DNA of 64,000 nucleotides. Source: Parvimonas sp. oral taxon 110 str. F0139. GTDB lineage: Bacteria > Bacillota > Clostridia > Tissierellales > Peptoniphilaceae. The stretch covers positions 496,001 through 560,000 of the forward strand of contig NZ_AFII01000001.1 of the NCBI RefSeq assembly GCF_000214475.1, in the 5' to 3' direction. Numbering within the stretch: position 1 is the stretch's first letter; each line of letters starts with the position of its first letter. Shown one piece after another: positions 55,461 to 64,000 of the stretch. Position numbers and translations under genes: made by a program. The notes under the pieces were generated by a model. It did no database searches and was not told where the DNA came from. It was given only the letters and a program-made list of their open reading frames with translations.

Positions 55461-56615
55461 TTAATCATTATATTTTAATAAATCTTCCTGTAATTGCAAC
55501 AGTCCAAGTCTTCCCAAATGTGTAGCATCTTTAAAGAAATATTTTGTATAAGAATATTTACTATAATCTATCAAATTTACATTATTCTTTTCAGAAATTT
55601 CTCTAATTCTCTTATAGTAGTATTCTATCTCATCTTGAGGAACACCAGTATAGTCCGCCCAATGTCCTTGAAGTGGAACTAAAATTAAATTTACCTTGAA
55701 TCCTAAATCCTTAGCGACATCTAAAAATAATTGTAAATCACCATATTCTTCTTCACTTCTATACTTAGTGTTTTTAGCTGATCCCTTAAATTTATCAAAA
55801 TTTTTCTTAAAGTTTTTATCAAAATATTTATTATACATAAAAAATTTGTTTTCATTTGATTCTTCTTTGGCTGTTTCTAATGCTTCTTTTCTTAACTGAT
55901 CCCAATCAAATTCTTTAGGTGCTTTTTTATCATTAACACTATCATCTCTATGGTATGATTTTAAAAATTTGCTGTTTGCAATTAATTTATATTTTTCAGC
56001 ATTAGCTTGATTTATGGCATTGTCAACTGGGTTATCTCTCTTTAATCCTTCTACCATTCTAGTTACAATAGAATTATTTTTTGAAAGCTCTAAAATTCTA
56101 TCATATATTTTTTCTTTAGTTTCTTTAGAAATTTTTTCACTCTTATATAAATTATATAAATGGTCTATTGAAAACCTTGGTTGAAATGCTTCAGGACTTA
56201 ATCCATGCTTTTCAAACCATTGCATAGACAATATTAAATTAACAGTCTTTACAGGTGATTTTTCGCCAATAGAACCTAAAGTTATAGCTTGAATTAAAGA
56301 TTGATAAAATCCTTCTCCAATTTGCATAATATTCTTATCAGAATAATCTAATAAGTGTTTTGGATGTTCTTTCCAATCACTAGTTACTATAAGTTCAGAA
56401 GATCCTAAAAGTATAATAGTGCCCTTTCCTATATTTTTTGTAATTGCATCATGAGATTTATATTTATTTGGAGAGTCATTATATCTTATAGAATTATTTT
56501 TAACTGTTAATTCATCAAATTCGTTTTTCTCCCTGTTAGTATAAAAATGTAAAAATGTAAAAGAAATAATTACTGATAAAATTACCGATACTGCTAATGC
56601 TTTTAATCTTTTCAT
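55461..56615 (-). CDS. dltD: D-alanyl-lipoteichoic acid biosynthesis protein DltD, copy 1
   Basis: 384-residue membrane-anchored SGNH-type protein acting outside the cell in D-alanylation of teichoic acid. There is one N-terminal helix (about 6-24). The catalytic Ser is in LLGSSELIVT, and the Asp and His are in KDATHLGRLG near the end. VNLILVPLQGHWADYTG is a further family block. A TTAGGAG ribosome site precedes the ATG. It is divergent from a second dltD (57043-58184) of similar length and order, but is not in the same transcription unit as dltA-dltC-dltB. Confidence 0.9.
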   Translation of the reverse strand: MKRLKALAVSVILSVIISFTFLHFYTNREKNEFDELTVKNNSIRYNDSPNKYKSHDAITKNIGKGTIILLGSSELIVTSDWKEHPKHLLDYSDKNIMQIGEGFYQSLIQAITLGSIGEKSPVKTVNLILSMQWFEKHGLSPEAFQPRFSIDHLYNLYKSEKISKETKEKIYDRILELSKNNSIVTRMVEGLKRDNPVDNAINQANAEKYKLIANSKFLKSYHRDDSVNDKKAPKEFDWDQLRKEALETAKEESNENKFFMYNKYFDKNFKKNFDKFKGSAKNTKYRSEEEYGDLQLFLDVAKDLGFKVNLILVPLQGHWADYTGVPQDEIEYYYKRIREISEKNNVNLIDYSKYSYTKYFFKDATHLGRLGLLQLQEDLLKYND

Positions 56616-57042
56616 AAACGCTCCTAAAATTTAATATATAAAATGTTCCAATATAATATTCAATTAATAAATAAAAAATTATAGATTTTTTAAAAGTTTA
56701 AATATAATAAAAATTTTAAAAAATCCATAAAAATTCTCTAATAAGTTTATAACACAAACTTTAAACTAAACTAAAAATATAATATAAAATATTATATATC
56801 TATCGCACGATTAATATTATAACATAAAATTTATAAAAATAAAAAACTTTAGCTAAATTTATACTACATTATTTATTATGACGATATATTACAAAAATGA
56901 CTTATGTTGATAATAAAAAACTACTATGATATAATTTATTCAAATACTAAAATACTTTTCTTATTCTTAATATTTTAGATGAAAAAACATAAAAATATAG
57001 TTTATTGTTTAAAAAACTATATAACAATTTTTAGGAGTGCTT
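56616..57042. other. Intergenic region between the two divergent dltD genes
   Basis: 427 bases, extremely AT-rich, without an ORF. It must hold promoters for both genes. Each dltD start has the same TTAGGAG ribosome site near it, consistent with duplication of the gene with its leader. No clear operator was recognised. Confidence 0.5.
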
Positions 57043-58184
57043 ATGAAAAGATTAAAAGCATTAGCAATTTCATTTATTTTGTCTATTTTTCTTTCTTCAT
57101 TTATATTAACATCATATTCTAAAAATATTGATAAAGATATAACTGTAAAAAATAATAGTATAAAATATAATACTCTATATTCAAAATATAATTCTTACGA
57201 TGTATTAACAAAAAATATAGATGAAAATACAATTTTACTTATGGGTTCTTCTGAACTTGTTGCTACTTTAGAAAATGAAGAACATCCAAGACAACTATTA
57301 GATTATTCTGATAAGAATATCATGCAAATCGGTGGTGGCCATTATCAAAGCTTATTACAATCAATTGTTCTAGGTTCTATCGGAAGTGACATTCCTGTGA
57401 AAAAAGTTAATCTAATAATATCAATGCAATGGTTTGAAAAAAATGGTATAGCAAAAGAAGCATTTGAAAGTAGGGTTTCTTTAGATCACCTTTATCATTT
57501 CTTTGGTAATAAAAATATTTCCAATAGTACTAAAGAAAAAATGTACAACAGAATAAAAAATTTAACGGATTCAGCAAGTTTTATAAATTCGACTTTAGAT
57601 AATATCTTTTCACCTAAATTCTTTAACAATCTTATTAATCCTATTTTTAAGTATAAATATAACTTACAGGAAAAGAGGAATTTCGTTAAAAAATATAAAT
57701 ATGATAGCTCAGTAAATTGTAGAAAATTCAATGGACTCAATTGGGATGTTCTAGAAGAAAAAGCTATTGAAAGAGCAAAAAAAGAGACAGATAATAATAA
57801 GTTTTATATAGAAAATGAATATTATAACGAATATATAAGAAATGATTTAAAAAAATACGAAGGCTATATGAATAAACAAAGCTATTCTGAAAGTCCTGAG
57901 TATGAGGATTTAGAATTATTCATTAATGTTGCTAAAGAACTTGGTTACGAAGTTAATTTGATAATGATTCCATTACAAGGTTACTGGGCAGATTATACTG
58001 GAATTTCTAAGACATCAATAAGTGAATATTATGATAAAATAAAAAAATAGCATCTGAAAATGAAGTCCAGCTTACAGATTACAGTATGTATTCTTATAAA
58101 CCATATTTTTTCAAAGATATAATGCATTTAGGAAGATTAGGTTTTTTACAATTACAAAAAGATTTACTAGAAAATGAAGATTAA
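57043..58184 (+). CDS. dltD: DltD, copy 2 (one frameshift)
   Basis: 380 residues once one A is added to the A7 run at 58041-58047; the frame then continues KKIASENEVQLTDYSMYSYK to the end LENED. The catalytic Ser lies in LMGSSELVAT and the Asp/His pair in KDIMHLGRLG. It is parallel to copy 1 throughout (for example MQWFEK, LQGYWADYTG versus LQGHWADYTG), so it is a paralogue. The ATG at 57043 follows TTAGGAG. It is convergent with dltX, sharing a terminator. Confidence 0.88.
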
Positions 58185-58190
58185 AAAAAT

Positions 58191-58222
58191 AAGGAGTAAC
58201 ATATAGCAGTTACTCCTTTTTT
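58191..58222. terminator. Intrinsic terminator between dltD copy 2 and dltX
   Basis: AAGGAGTAAC (58191-58200), loop, GTTACTCCTT (58209-58218), then TTTTG; A-rich on the other side, so it may work both ways. Confidence 0.85.
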
Positions 58223-58274
58223 GTAATGAATTTCTATAAATAATAATTATTTATTCTAATCCTTAAATATTATT

Positions 58275-58406
58275 TTAAAAATTACTATATATAAATTCTT
58301 TTACAACATTAAAATCATATAATATACAAAATATTATTAGTGAGGTAATCATTATTGTATAAAACACAACTCTAAATAAGAATTCTTTTGTTTCTTTTTT
58401 TACCAT
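58275..58406 (-). CDS. dltX: DltX, small teichoic acid D-alanylation protein
   Basis: 43 residues: a basic start (MVKKETKEF), one membrane helix (FYTIMITSLIIFCILY) and the C-terminal EFIYSNF, which corresponds to the FIYNEF end of DltX. In other Firmicutes dltX encodes a microprotein essential for the Dlt pathway and sits before dltA; here it follows dltB. The ATG (58404-58406) lies just inside the end of dltB, with GGAGGTAGA as ribosome site. Confidence 0.8.
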   Translation of the reverse strand: MVKKETKEFLFRVVFYTIMITSLIIFCILYDFNVVKEFIYSNF

Positions 58407-59572
58407 AATCTACCTCCTATTACTCGTAAAATGTAAACAAATTTTTCTGAGAATATAAAGAACCCAAACATAACCAAATTAAAAGTTATAAAAATAGATG
58501 TGTATTCAAACCATTTTTTGTTTTTATTATTTTTATAAAATTTAGTCTTTTGAAATAGTTCTGTAAATGCAAGAATAACTCCATGATACAATCCATATAA
58601 AAGATAACTGAAGTTTAACCCATGCCAAATACCCATTACTGTCATATTTATTACATAGGCAACCATAGCAGTAGTTAGCGAACTTTTAAAAGTTTTTCTC
58701 TTAAACATTGCAAAAACTAATCTACTAAAAATAAAATCTCTAAACCAATGTGATAAACTAATATGCCATCTATTCCAAAAGTCTTTCATATCTTTTGCCA
58801 AAAACGGTTTATTAAAGTTCATCGGAGTTTCAATTCCAAAAATTTTACTAACTCCAACAGCCATTAAGCTATACCCTGCAAAATCAAAAAACAAATAAAA
58901 ACCATATAAATACATATAAGTTAATAGATTAGGAATTGTATATCTCATTTCAGAAATAACATTGATTTTATCATAAAGCAGTTGAGATAAAATCATTTTA
59001 TAAACTAGACCTTGTAATATATACTCTATTCCTTTACCTAACTTATCTAAATACTCAGACCTACTAACTGTAGTTTCCAAATCTTTAAAAAATCGTCTAC
59101 TTCTATCAATTGGACCTGATGCAAGGGTTGGAAAAAATATCATAAAAGATAAATAGTCAACAAATTTCACTTCTTTTATTAAATTATCTTTAATTTCTAT
59201 AAGTATTTGCATTACTTTAAAAGTTATATATGATATTCCTAAAAAACCTAATTTATAATTAATTTTCGTAAATGGTAATAAGCGAACCAAAATAAGTGGT
59301 AATAAACTTAAAAATACAAATATAGAAACTTTTCCAAAATTTTTCTCTATTTTAAGTTTTAAATATATTTTTATTAATAAAAATTCATATAGTATAAAAA
59401 TAATTAACGAGATAAGAGAATTTATTTTTTTTGAATATACTAAAAAGCAAAAAACTAGAGATACCCCTAAGATATAGTATTTACTTTTCTTTTCTCTAAT
59501 ACCTAAAATAATCGCAGGTATAGATACCAAAATAAATACTAACCAGAAATTTAATCCACTAAAAAACTCCAT
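58400..59572 (-). CDS. dltB: D-alanyl transfer membrane O-acyltransferase DltB
   Basis: 390-residue MBOAT protein with about eleven helices that works with D-alanyl-DltC. The MBOAT motifs are present: FWNRWHISLSHWFRDFIF, with the first conserved His, and MGIWHGLNFSYLLYGLYHG, with the catalytic His. The start lies just after dltC (2 bp). The gene order dltA-dltC-dltB differs from the usual A-B-C-D. Confidence 0.93.
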   Translation of the reverse strand: MEFFSGLNFWLVFILVSIPAIILGIREKKSKYYILGVSLVFCFLVYSKKINSLISLIIFILYEFLLIKIYLKLKIEKNFGKVSIFVFLSLLPLILVRLLPFTKINYKLGFLGISYITFKVMQILIEIKDNLIKEVKFVDYLSFMIFFPTLASGPIDRSRRFFKDLETTVSRSEYLDKLGKGIEYILQGLVYKMILSQLLYDKINVISEMRYTIPNLLTYMYLYGFYLFFDFAGYSLMAVGVSKIFGIETPMNFNKPFLAKDMKDFWNRWHISLSHWFRDFIFSRLVFAMFKRKTFKSSLTTAMVAYVINMTVMGIWHGLNFSYLLYGLYHGVILAFTELFQKTKFYKNNKNKKWFEYTSIFITFNLVMFGFFIFSEKFVYILRVIGGRLW

Positions 59573-59574
59573 TT

Positions 59575-59802
59575 TTACTTCCTACTGCTTAAAAATTCAA
59601 TTATTTTATTTGGAGTATTAACAACTTCCTTATCTAATTCCATTATTCCTAAAGTTATTCCCAATCTTTCTTCAACTTCAACAATAAATCTAACAAGTCC
59701 TAGAGAATCCATTAGACCTTCTTCAAAGATATTTAAATCAGGTGTGTCTCTTAAATCCTCTTCACAAATGTCTTCTAAAATTTCAAAAACTTTTTCTTCC
59801 AT
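59575..59802 (-). CDS. dltC: D-alanyl carrier protein DltC
   Basis: 75-residue acyl-carrier-type protein. The phosphopantetheine site is DSLG with Ser33 (LMDSLGLVRFIVEVEERLG). It carries D-alanine from DltA to DltB. The ribosome site GGGAGATTATT lies between the dltA stop and this ATG, 10 bp apart. Confidence 0.93.
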   Translation of the reverse strand: MEEKVFEILEDICEEDLRDTPDLNIFEEGLMDSLGLVRFIVEVEERLGITLGIMELDKEVVNTPNKIIEFLSSRK

Positions 59803-59812
59803 AATAATCTCC

Positions 59813-61325
59813 CTATCTATTTTCTATTATTTTCTTCAATTCTTTTCTATCAACTTTTCCATTATTATTCATTGGTAATTTTTCCAAAAATCTAAATTTT
59901 TTGGTATCATATAACTTGGAATATATTTTTTTAACTCTGCCTTTAAAAATTTTGCATACTCTTTTTCATCAGAAACATTTTTACTTACAACAAATGCTGT
60001 AATACTCTTTACTTTATTGTCTGAATCATAATTTGGCAATGCACAACAAGAGCTTATTCCACTAATATTTAAAAGATTGCTTTCAATATCTCCAAGTTCA
60101 ATTCTATAACCATTTAATTTAACCTGAAAGTCTTTTCTATTTGAGAAAAATAAATTACCGTCCTTATAATATCCTAAGTCCCCTGTTTTATAAGCTCTTT
60201 CATTATTATCTGTAGTAAAAAAACTTTTTCAGTTTGAATAGGATTCTTATAATATCCGCTACTTACTGTATCTCCTATTATTACAATCTCACCAATTTCT
60301 CCATCACCAAGAATTTTTTCGTCATCTCTAATTTCAATTCTACTTCCATTTTTAACATCTCCAAGTGGAAGTATATCAAATTTTTCTAAAACTTCATCTG
60401 TAATTAAAATATCAGTAACACATACTGTTGACTCAGTCGGCCCATAAGTGTTAATTATTTTTGCATTTGGAAATCTCTTTTTTAATCTTTGTGCTGTTTT
60501 TTTAGTAAGAACTTCTCCACAGAACAGAAAATATTCAATATTCTTTATATTATCAGAATTAAATTCCTGTAAGGATAAACACATGTCTACAAACGAAGGT
60601 GTAGAAACCCAATTTGTAATTCCAGATTTTTCTAAATTTTCATAAAGTTTATAAAAATCTTGTTGTTTCTCCTTAGTTATAGCAAATAAAGTAGATTCTG
60701 AATATAAAGATAAATATAAATCCATTACTGATAAATCAAATGAAAAAGGTGCTTGATTTAAATAAACTTTATTTTTTTCATTTCCTACAACATTGTGAAT
60801 CCAACCAATATAATTATTTAAATTATCATATGTAATCTGAACACCTTTAGGTTTTCCAGTACTTCCGGATGTAAAAATTATATAAACTATATCTTCTGGT
60901 TCAATTTTATATAGATTTTCATTTGAAATATCATCATATTTTTCATCATCAATAATATCTAAAATATCTTTTCTGTTTAAAACGCTAAATTTTTTATCAA
61001 CATCAAAATCCTCTGTAAAAATAGAAAATTTTGAATCAGTAACAGTCAACACATCTTCAACCCTATTTCTAGTAAAAGATATATCCATCGGACAATAAGG
61101 ATGTCCTGATTTTGTACAAGCTAAAAAGCTAACTAACATTAAAAAATCTTTATGCCCATAAACTGCAATTGCATCTTTATTCCCAATCCCAAAATTTTTC
61201 AGAATATATTTTGCAAGTCGATCTGAATATAACATAAGTTCCTTATATGTAATGGATTTATCATCACATATATAGGCAATTTTTCCCGAACTTTTATAAC
61301 TATTAAAAATTTCTAAATACCCCAC
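59813..61325 (-). CDS. dltA: D-alanine--D-alanyl carrier protein ligase DltA (two frameshifts)
   Basis: 504 residues after adding one base in the T7 run (A7 at 60217-60223 on plus) and one in the A6 run (59897-59902). The first repair restores VFFTTDNNERAYKTGDLGYY; the second gives PKKFRFLEKLPMNNNGKVDR. Adenylation motifs are IIFTSGSTGKPKGVQ, NTYGPTESTVCV, YKTGDLG and the Lys of GKVDR. The enzyme activates D-alanine and loads it on DltC. The start is GTG at 61323-61325 behind GGGAGG. It is the first gene of the dltA-dltC-dltB-dltX unit. Confidence 0.92.
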
Positions 61326-61661
61326 AAAAAATCCTCCCAATCATAATAAATTATAAAGTTAATCTCGCCACAATAGTAATCGTTTTATTTTACTTATAAT
61401 TTAATATATATAATTCATACAATATTATTAAAATATCAAACTCAATTTCAGATAAAACATATCACTACTAAGCATACATATTTTATAATAGTAACTTTAA
61501 ATAAAACTAAAATACTAAATACATTAGCAATAATTATTATCCTATAAAATATATTATAACAAAATTATAAGAAAAACAAAAGACTGAAACTACAACTATA
61601 AACAAATATTTCAACTTTTTTATATAAAAAATATATTATTTTAATAAAAAATATATTATTG
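61326..61661. other. Non-coding AT-rich region upstream of dltA
   Basis: About 335 bases without a credible ORF. It holds the dltA promoter region and, at 61626-61660, a tandem AT repeat built on AAAAAATATATTATT. Nothing else was recognised. Confidence 0.5.
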
Positions 61662-61694
61662 CAAAAAAATACTGATGTATCTAAACATCAGTAT
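61662..61694 (-). terminator. Intrinsic terminator of ridA
   Basis: Minus strand: ATACTGATGT, loop TTAGAT, ACATCAGTAT, TTTTTTTGC. It lies 10 bases after the ridA stop codon. Confidence 0.85.
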
Positions 61695-61704
61695 AAAATA
61701 TTTT

Positions 61705-62076
61705 TTAAACAGCTGCTACTGCTTCAATTTCTATTAAAGCGTCTTTTGGTAATTTAGCAACTTGAACTAATGCTCTGGCTGGTTTATGATTACCAAAGAA
61801 TTCAGCATATACACCATTAATTGCTTCAAAGTCATTCATATCTTTTACAAAAACATTAACTTTAACAATACTTTCTAAATTTCCCCCACCTGCTTTAATA
61901 ATTTCTAAAACATTTGTTAAACTAGCAAGTGTTGCTGCCTTTATTTCAGTTTGTAATTCTCCGTTTGTAATTGGTAATTGTCCAGAAACAAATATTAAAT
62001 TACCAACTTTTCCAGCTTGTGAATAAGGTCCAATTGCTGCTGGAGCCTTATCAGTTTTTAAAAATCCTACGCTCAT
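61705..62076 (-). CDS. ridA: RidA family reactive intermediate/imine deaminase
   Basis: 123 residues; hydrolyses 2-aminoacrylate and related imines released by PLP enzymes. Family motifs are IGPYSQAGKVGNLIFVSGQLP and the end NHKPARALVQVAKLPKDALI with the conserved Arg; EIEAVA closes it. The ATG at 62074-62076 has AGGAGGT eight bases upstream; the longer open frame lacks such a site. It follows rsfS by about 17 bp. Confidence 0.93.
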   Translation of the reverse strand: MSVGFLKTDKAPAAIGPYSQAGKVGNLIFVSGQLPITNGELQTEIKAATLASLTNVLEIIKAGGGNLESIVKVNVFVKDMNDFEAINGVYAEFFGNHKPARALVQVAKLPKDALIEIEAVAAV

Positions 62077-62093
62077 TTTCTTACCTCCTAAAT

Positions 62094-62401
62094 CTATGCC
62101 CACAATCTTTCAAGATTGTAATAGCTTCTATAATCTTCTGTCATAATATGAACTATAATTTCTCCACAGTCCAATAAAATCCAATTTCCATCTTTATATC
62201 CTTCTGTACTTAAACAGTCCATATTATTCTTTTTAATTGGAACTCAATTTCATCGCAAATAGCTTGATTGTGATTAACTACACTTCCAGTTGCGATTACA
62301 AAATATTCAGCAATAGATGACTTACCTTTTAAATCAATACTTACAACATTTTTTGCAATCTTATCATCCAATGCTTTCAATATAATATCAAGTTTCTCCA
62401 T
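62094..62401 (-). CDS. rsfS: Ribosome silencing factor RsfS (one frameshift)
   Basis: 102 residues after adding one A to the A5 run at 62230-62234, giving [20 protein letters not shown] to [12 protein letters not shown]. RsfS binds L14 and blocks subunit joining in starvation. Family blocks seen are [39 protein letters not shown] and the aromatic end. An AGGTGAT ribosome site precedes the ATG. It follows the nadD-yqeK gene directly, as rsfS follows yqeK in Bacillus. Confidence 0.92.
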
Positions 62402-62405
62402 AATA

Positions 62406-63550
62406 TCACCTCATATTTACTAAATAATCTCTTGCTTTAATTGACAAGGGATGAATTTTTTGAGATTTTTTTTCTAAATATTCAAAACTATCGTTTAAAA
62501 ATTTTATTATAGCTTTGTCAATATCATAATCTGCAATTTTTCTAAGTTCATCAACTGTATCATACTCTCTATTAGGCTCAATTTTATCTGAAATAAATAA
62601 AATCTTTTCAATTAAAGACATATTCTCTCTCGCTGTTGTATGATAACGAACCGCTGAAATTATTTCATTATCAAAGATACCATATATATCTTTACAAACA
62701 GCTGAACCTATTGGTGCATGTTGAATTTTTGGATTATTTTTTTCTTCAACATCCAATATTATATCAGAATTTAGCTTTTTATTCAACATATAATATTCTT
62801 CTAGGTTCTTTGCACAATCATGAACAAGACCACTTAAATAAGCCTTATTTTCATCAGCCTTATAAATTTTCGCAAGCCTTCTACAATAATCTGCTACTCT
62901 TAAAGAATGTTCATATCTATTCTTTGTAAGTTTTTCTTTTAAATCTTTTTTAATCTTTAGTATATCAAAATAATTAAGTTCTTCATAAATATAATTACTT
63001 ACTTTTTCAGGCACAAGATATTTTATAGATTTTTTTTCATTAATTCTGTTCCTAATTTCGGTAGATGAAATAGAAATAACAGAATTTTTAATTATATTAA
63101 TATCGTATTTTTCAATTATCTCTTTATTTTTTCTAAAATAAAATTATAATCGTATTTTCTAAGAAAAACTATTACTGAAGTAAGCTCTAAAAGTTTTTCA
63201 TATTTATACCAAGACCTTATATTTAAAAACTCGTCATCTCCCATTATGAAATAAAATTTATCTTCTCCATTGTAAAAATTTTCACTAATGGTATTATAAG
63301 AGTAATGAACTTTTGTAGAGTCATTTTCTACAAGAGAAATTTCAAAATTCTCATTATCTTCTAAAGCTAATCTTAACATATCAACTCTTGCATCAAAAGT
63401 GAACTTATCGACAGCCTTATGTGGAGGATTTGCATTCGGGAGAAAAACTATCTTATCAAGTCCCGTTTCTAGCAAACAATCCTCTGCAATTTGTAAATGT
63501 CCGTTATGAATAGGTGAAAAGCTTCCACCAAAAATTCCAATTTTTTTCAT
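62406..63550 (-). CDS. nadD: NadD-YqeK fusion: nicotinate-nucleotide adenylyltransferase plus HD-domain phosphohydrolase (one frameshift)
   Basis: With one A added to the A6 run at 63127-63132, a single 381-residue frame runs from the ATG at 63550 through both domains. The N-terminal NadD part (about 1-195) has GGSFSPIHNGHLQIAED (HxGH nucleotidyltransferase site) and SISSTEIRNRI. The C-terminal YqeK part (about 210-381) has RYEHSLRVADYCRRLAKIY, SGLVHDCAKNL (HD) and VRYHTTARENMS. NadD makes NaAD from nicotinate mononucleotide and ATP; YqeK cleaves Ap4A to ADP. The GTG that could start YqeK alone lies inside the last NadD helix and has no ribosome site, so a fusion is favoured. Confidence 0.85.
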
Positions 63551-63846
63551 TATTCTGGTAACTCTATTCTATTTTCATCTTTTCTTTTTCTTCTGTAAAT
63601 AACAAATTTGTTTCCAATATGTTGAACAAACTCTGCTCTAGTTTTTTGTAAAACTAAATCTACTGTTTCTTTATTATCGTCTAAATTGTTATTTAGAATT
63701 TTAATTTTTATAAGCTCTCTTTTCTCTAAAGCCAAATCTAGTTGTCTAATAGTTTCATCATTAACTCCATACTTGCCTATATTCATAATGGGTTCCATAG
63801 AGTGAGATAATGACTTTAGAAATGCTCTTTGTTTTGGATTTATCAT
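63550..63846 (-). CDS. yhbY: Ribosome assembly RNA-binding protein YhbY
   Basis: 98-residue CRM-domain protein binding the pre-50S particle. It opens with the typical MINPKQRAFLKSLSHSMEPI and MNIGKYGVND; the GxxG-like loop and the end FVIYRRKRKDENRIELP are family features. A GGAGAAAAT ribosome site precedes the ATG. Its stop overlaps the nadD start (TAATG); it follows obgE by about 12 bp. Confidence 0.93.
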   Translation of the reverse strand: MINPKQRAFLKSLSHSMEPIMNIGKYGVNDETIRQLDLALEKRELIKIKILNNNLDDNKETVDLVLQKTRAEFVQHIGNKFVIYRRKRKDENRIELPE

Positions 63847-63858
63847 ATTTTCTCCTTA

Positions 63859-64000
63859 TTATTCAAAAAATTCAAATTCCATTTCTCCAATTACAATGGA
63901 TTGACCTTCTTTTACACCTTTTTGTTTTAATTCTTCAATTACTCCCTTATCAGTTAAAACTTTTTGGAAATATTTTAAAGAATCATAATCTTCAAAATTT
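63859..64000 (-). CDS. obgE: GTPase Obg/CgtA, C-terminal fragment (gene continues beyond the window)
   Basis: The last 46 codons of a gene entering from the right edge: DYDSLKYFQKVLTDKGVIEE, then GVKEGQSIVIGEMEFEFFE and stop. This is the Obg C-terminal (OCT) domain. The order obgE-yhbY-nadD-yqeK-rsfS is the common Firmicute arrangement and supports the call. Confidence 0.85.
   Translation of the reverse strand, partial: NFEDYDSLKYFQKVLTDKGVIEELKQKGVKEGQSIVIGEMEFEFFE

Noticed and set aside
56616..57042. An inverted repeat or mobile element between the dltD paralogues
   Set aside because: Only AT-rich sequence; no clear inverted termini or target duplication.
61626..61660. AT repeat as a replication-origin-like element
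   Set aside because: Too short, with no DnaA-box cluster; simple AT-rich tandem sequence beside a terminator.
62406..63014. YqeK as a separate gene with a GTG start
   Set aside because: The GTG is inside the last NadD helix (YLVPEKVSNYIYEEL) and has no ribosome site; the NadD frame runs into it.
1..64000. tRNA genes, CRISPR arrays, insertion-sequence transposases or integrases
   Set aside because: None were seen on reading both strands; no GTTCRANNC arm in a tRNA context, no regularly spaced repeats and no transposase or recombinase motifs.

Overview
The window is very AT-rich, densely coding and mostly read on the minus strand. Gene content points to a low-GC, anaerobic, amino-acid-fermenting Gram-positive bacterium: a selenoprotein glycine-reductase-type locus (grdX-grdE-grdB), a dlt (D-alanylation) locus, and a sortase-type surface protease. 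A member of the Tissierellia/Peptoniphilaceae, such as a Parvimonas- or Peptoniphilus-like organism, fits best. This placement is inference from gene content only.

Layout. 1-3.4 kb: grdX-grdE-grdB, in which the grdB UGA is read as selenocysteine. 3.4-5.8 kb: a GntR regulator, an unknown gene and a small zinc-ribbon membrane protein. 5.8-11 kb: a self-regulated TetR / MMPL exporter / secreted coiled-coil unit. 11-14.4 kb: NUDIX hydrolase, an orphan MazF toxin, an APH-fold protein that has lost its kinase residues, and ApbE; mazF and the NUDIX gene each sit behind a copy of the same ~90-bp promoter segment. 14.4-23.4 kb: rplJ-rplL with an L10 leader, a small exporter-family protein, PepA, CopA, HolA and ComEC. 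23.4-30.5 kb: a GNAT gene, a DUF262/DUF1524 GmrSD-like gene framed by duplications of the 3' end of the neighbouring sua5 gene, RNase HI and TrkH/TrkA. 30.5-38 kb: superoxide dismutase with a cysteine-rich tail behind a Fur/PerR-like box, a DXS-family protein, ThiN, PdxS, a C69 dipeptidase and an M42 peptidase. 38-42.3 kb: potABCD with an XRE-cupin regulator. 42.3-48.8 kb: a ~2,058-residue S8 surface protease. 48.8-55.4 kb: Ogg, a PH-like membrane protein, FtsH, Hpt, TilS, FtsB, an S4 protein and Apt. 55.4-61.3 kb: dltA-dltC-dltB-dltX plus two dltD paralogues. 61.7-64 kb: obgE-yhbY-nadD/yqeK-rsfS-ridA.

An important caution: 14 genes are split at about 20 places, and every break is repaired by adding one base to an A or T run. 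With those bases added, each of the 14 reconstructed lengths becomes an exact multiple of three. Essential genes such as ftsH and nadD are among them. The simplest reading is systematic under-calling of homopolymers in this assembly, so these genes are annotated here as single CDSs rather than as pseudogenes.

The most notable items are: (1) the DUF262 gene lying between 38-bp duplications of the sua5 3' end, like a small integrated defence cargo; (2) the mazF / pseudokinase / apbE operon and its duplicated promoter; (3) a ~75-bp hairpin repeat fused to the T-tract of terminators, in three copies; (4) the Cys-tailed SOD; (5) a NadD-YqeK fusion; (6) a rearranged dlt locus with dltX at its end.
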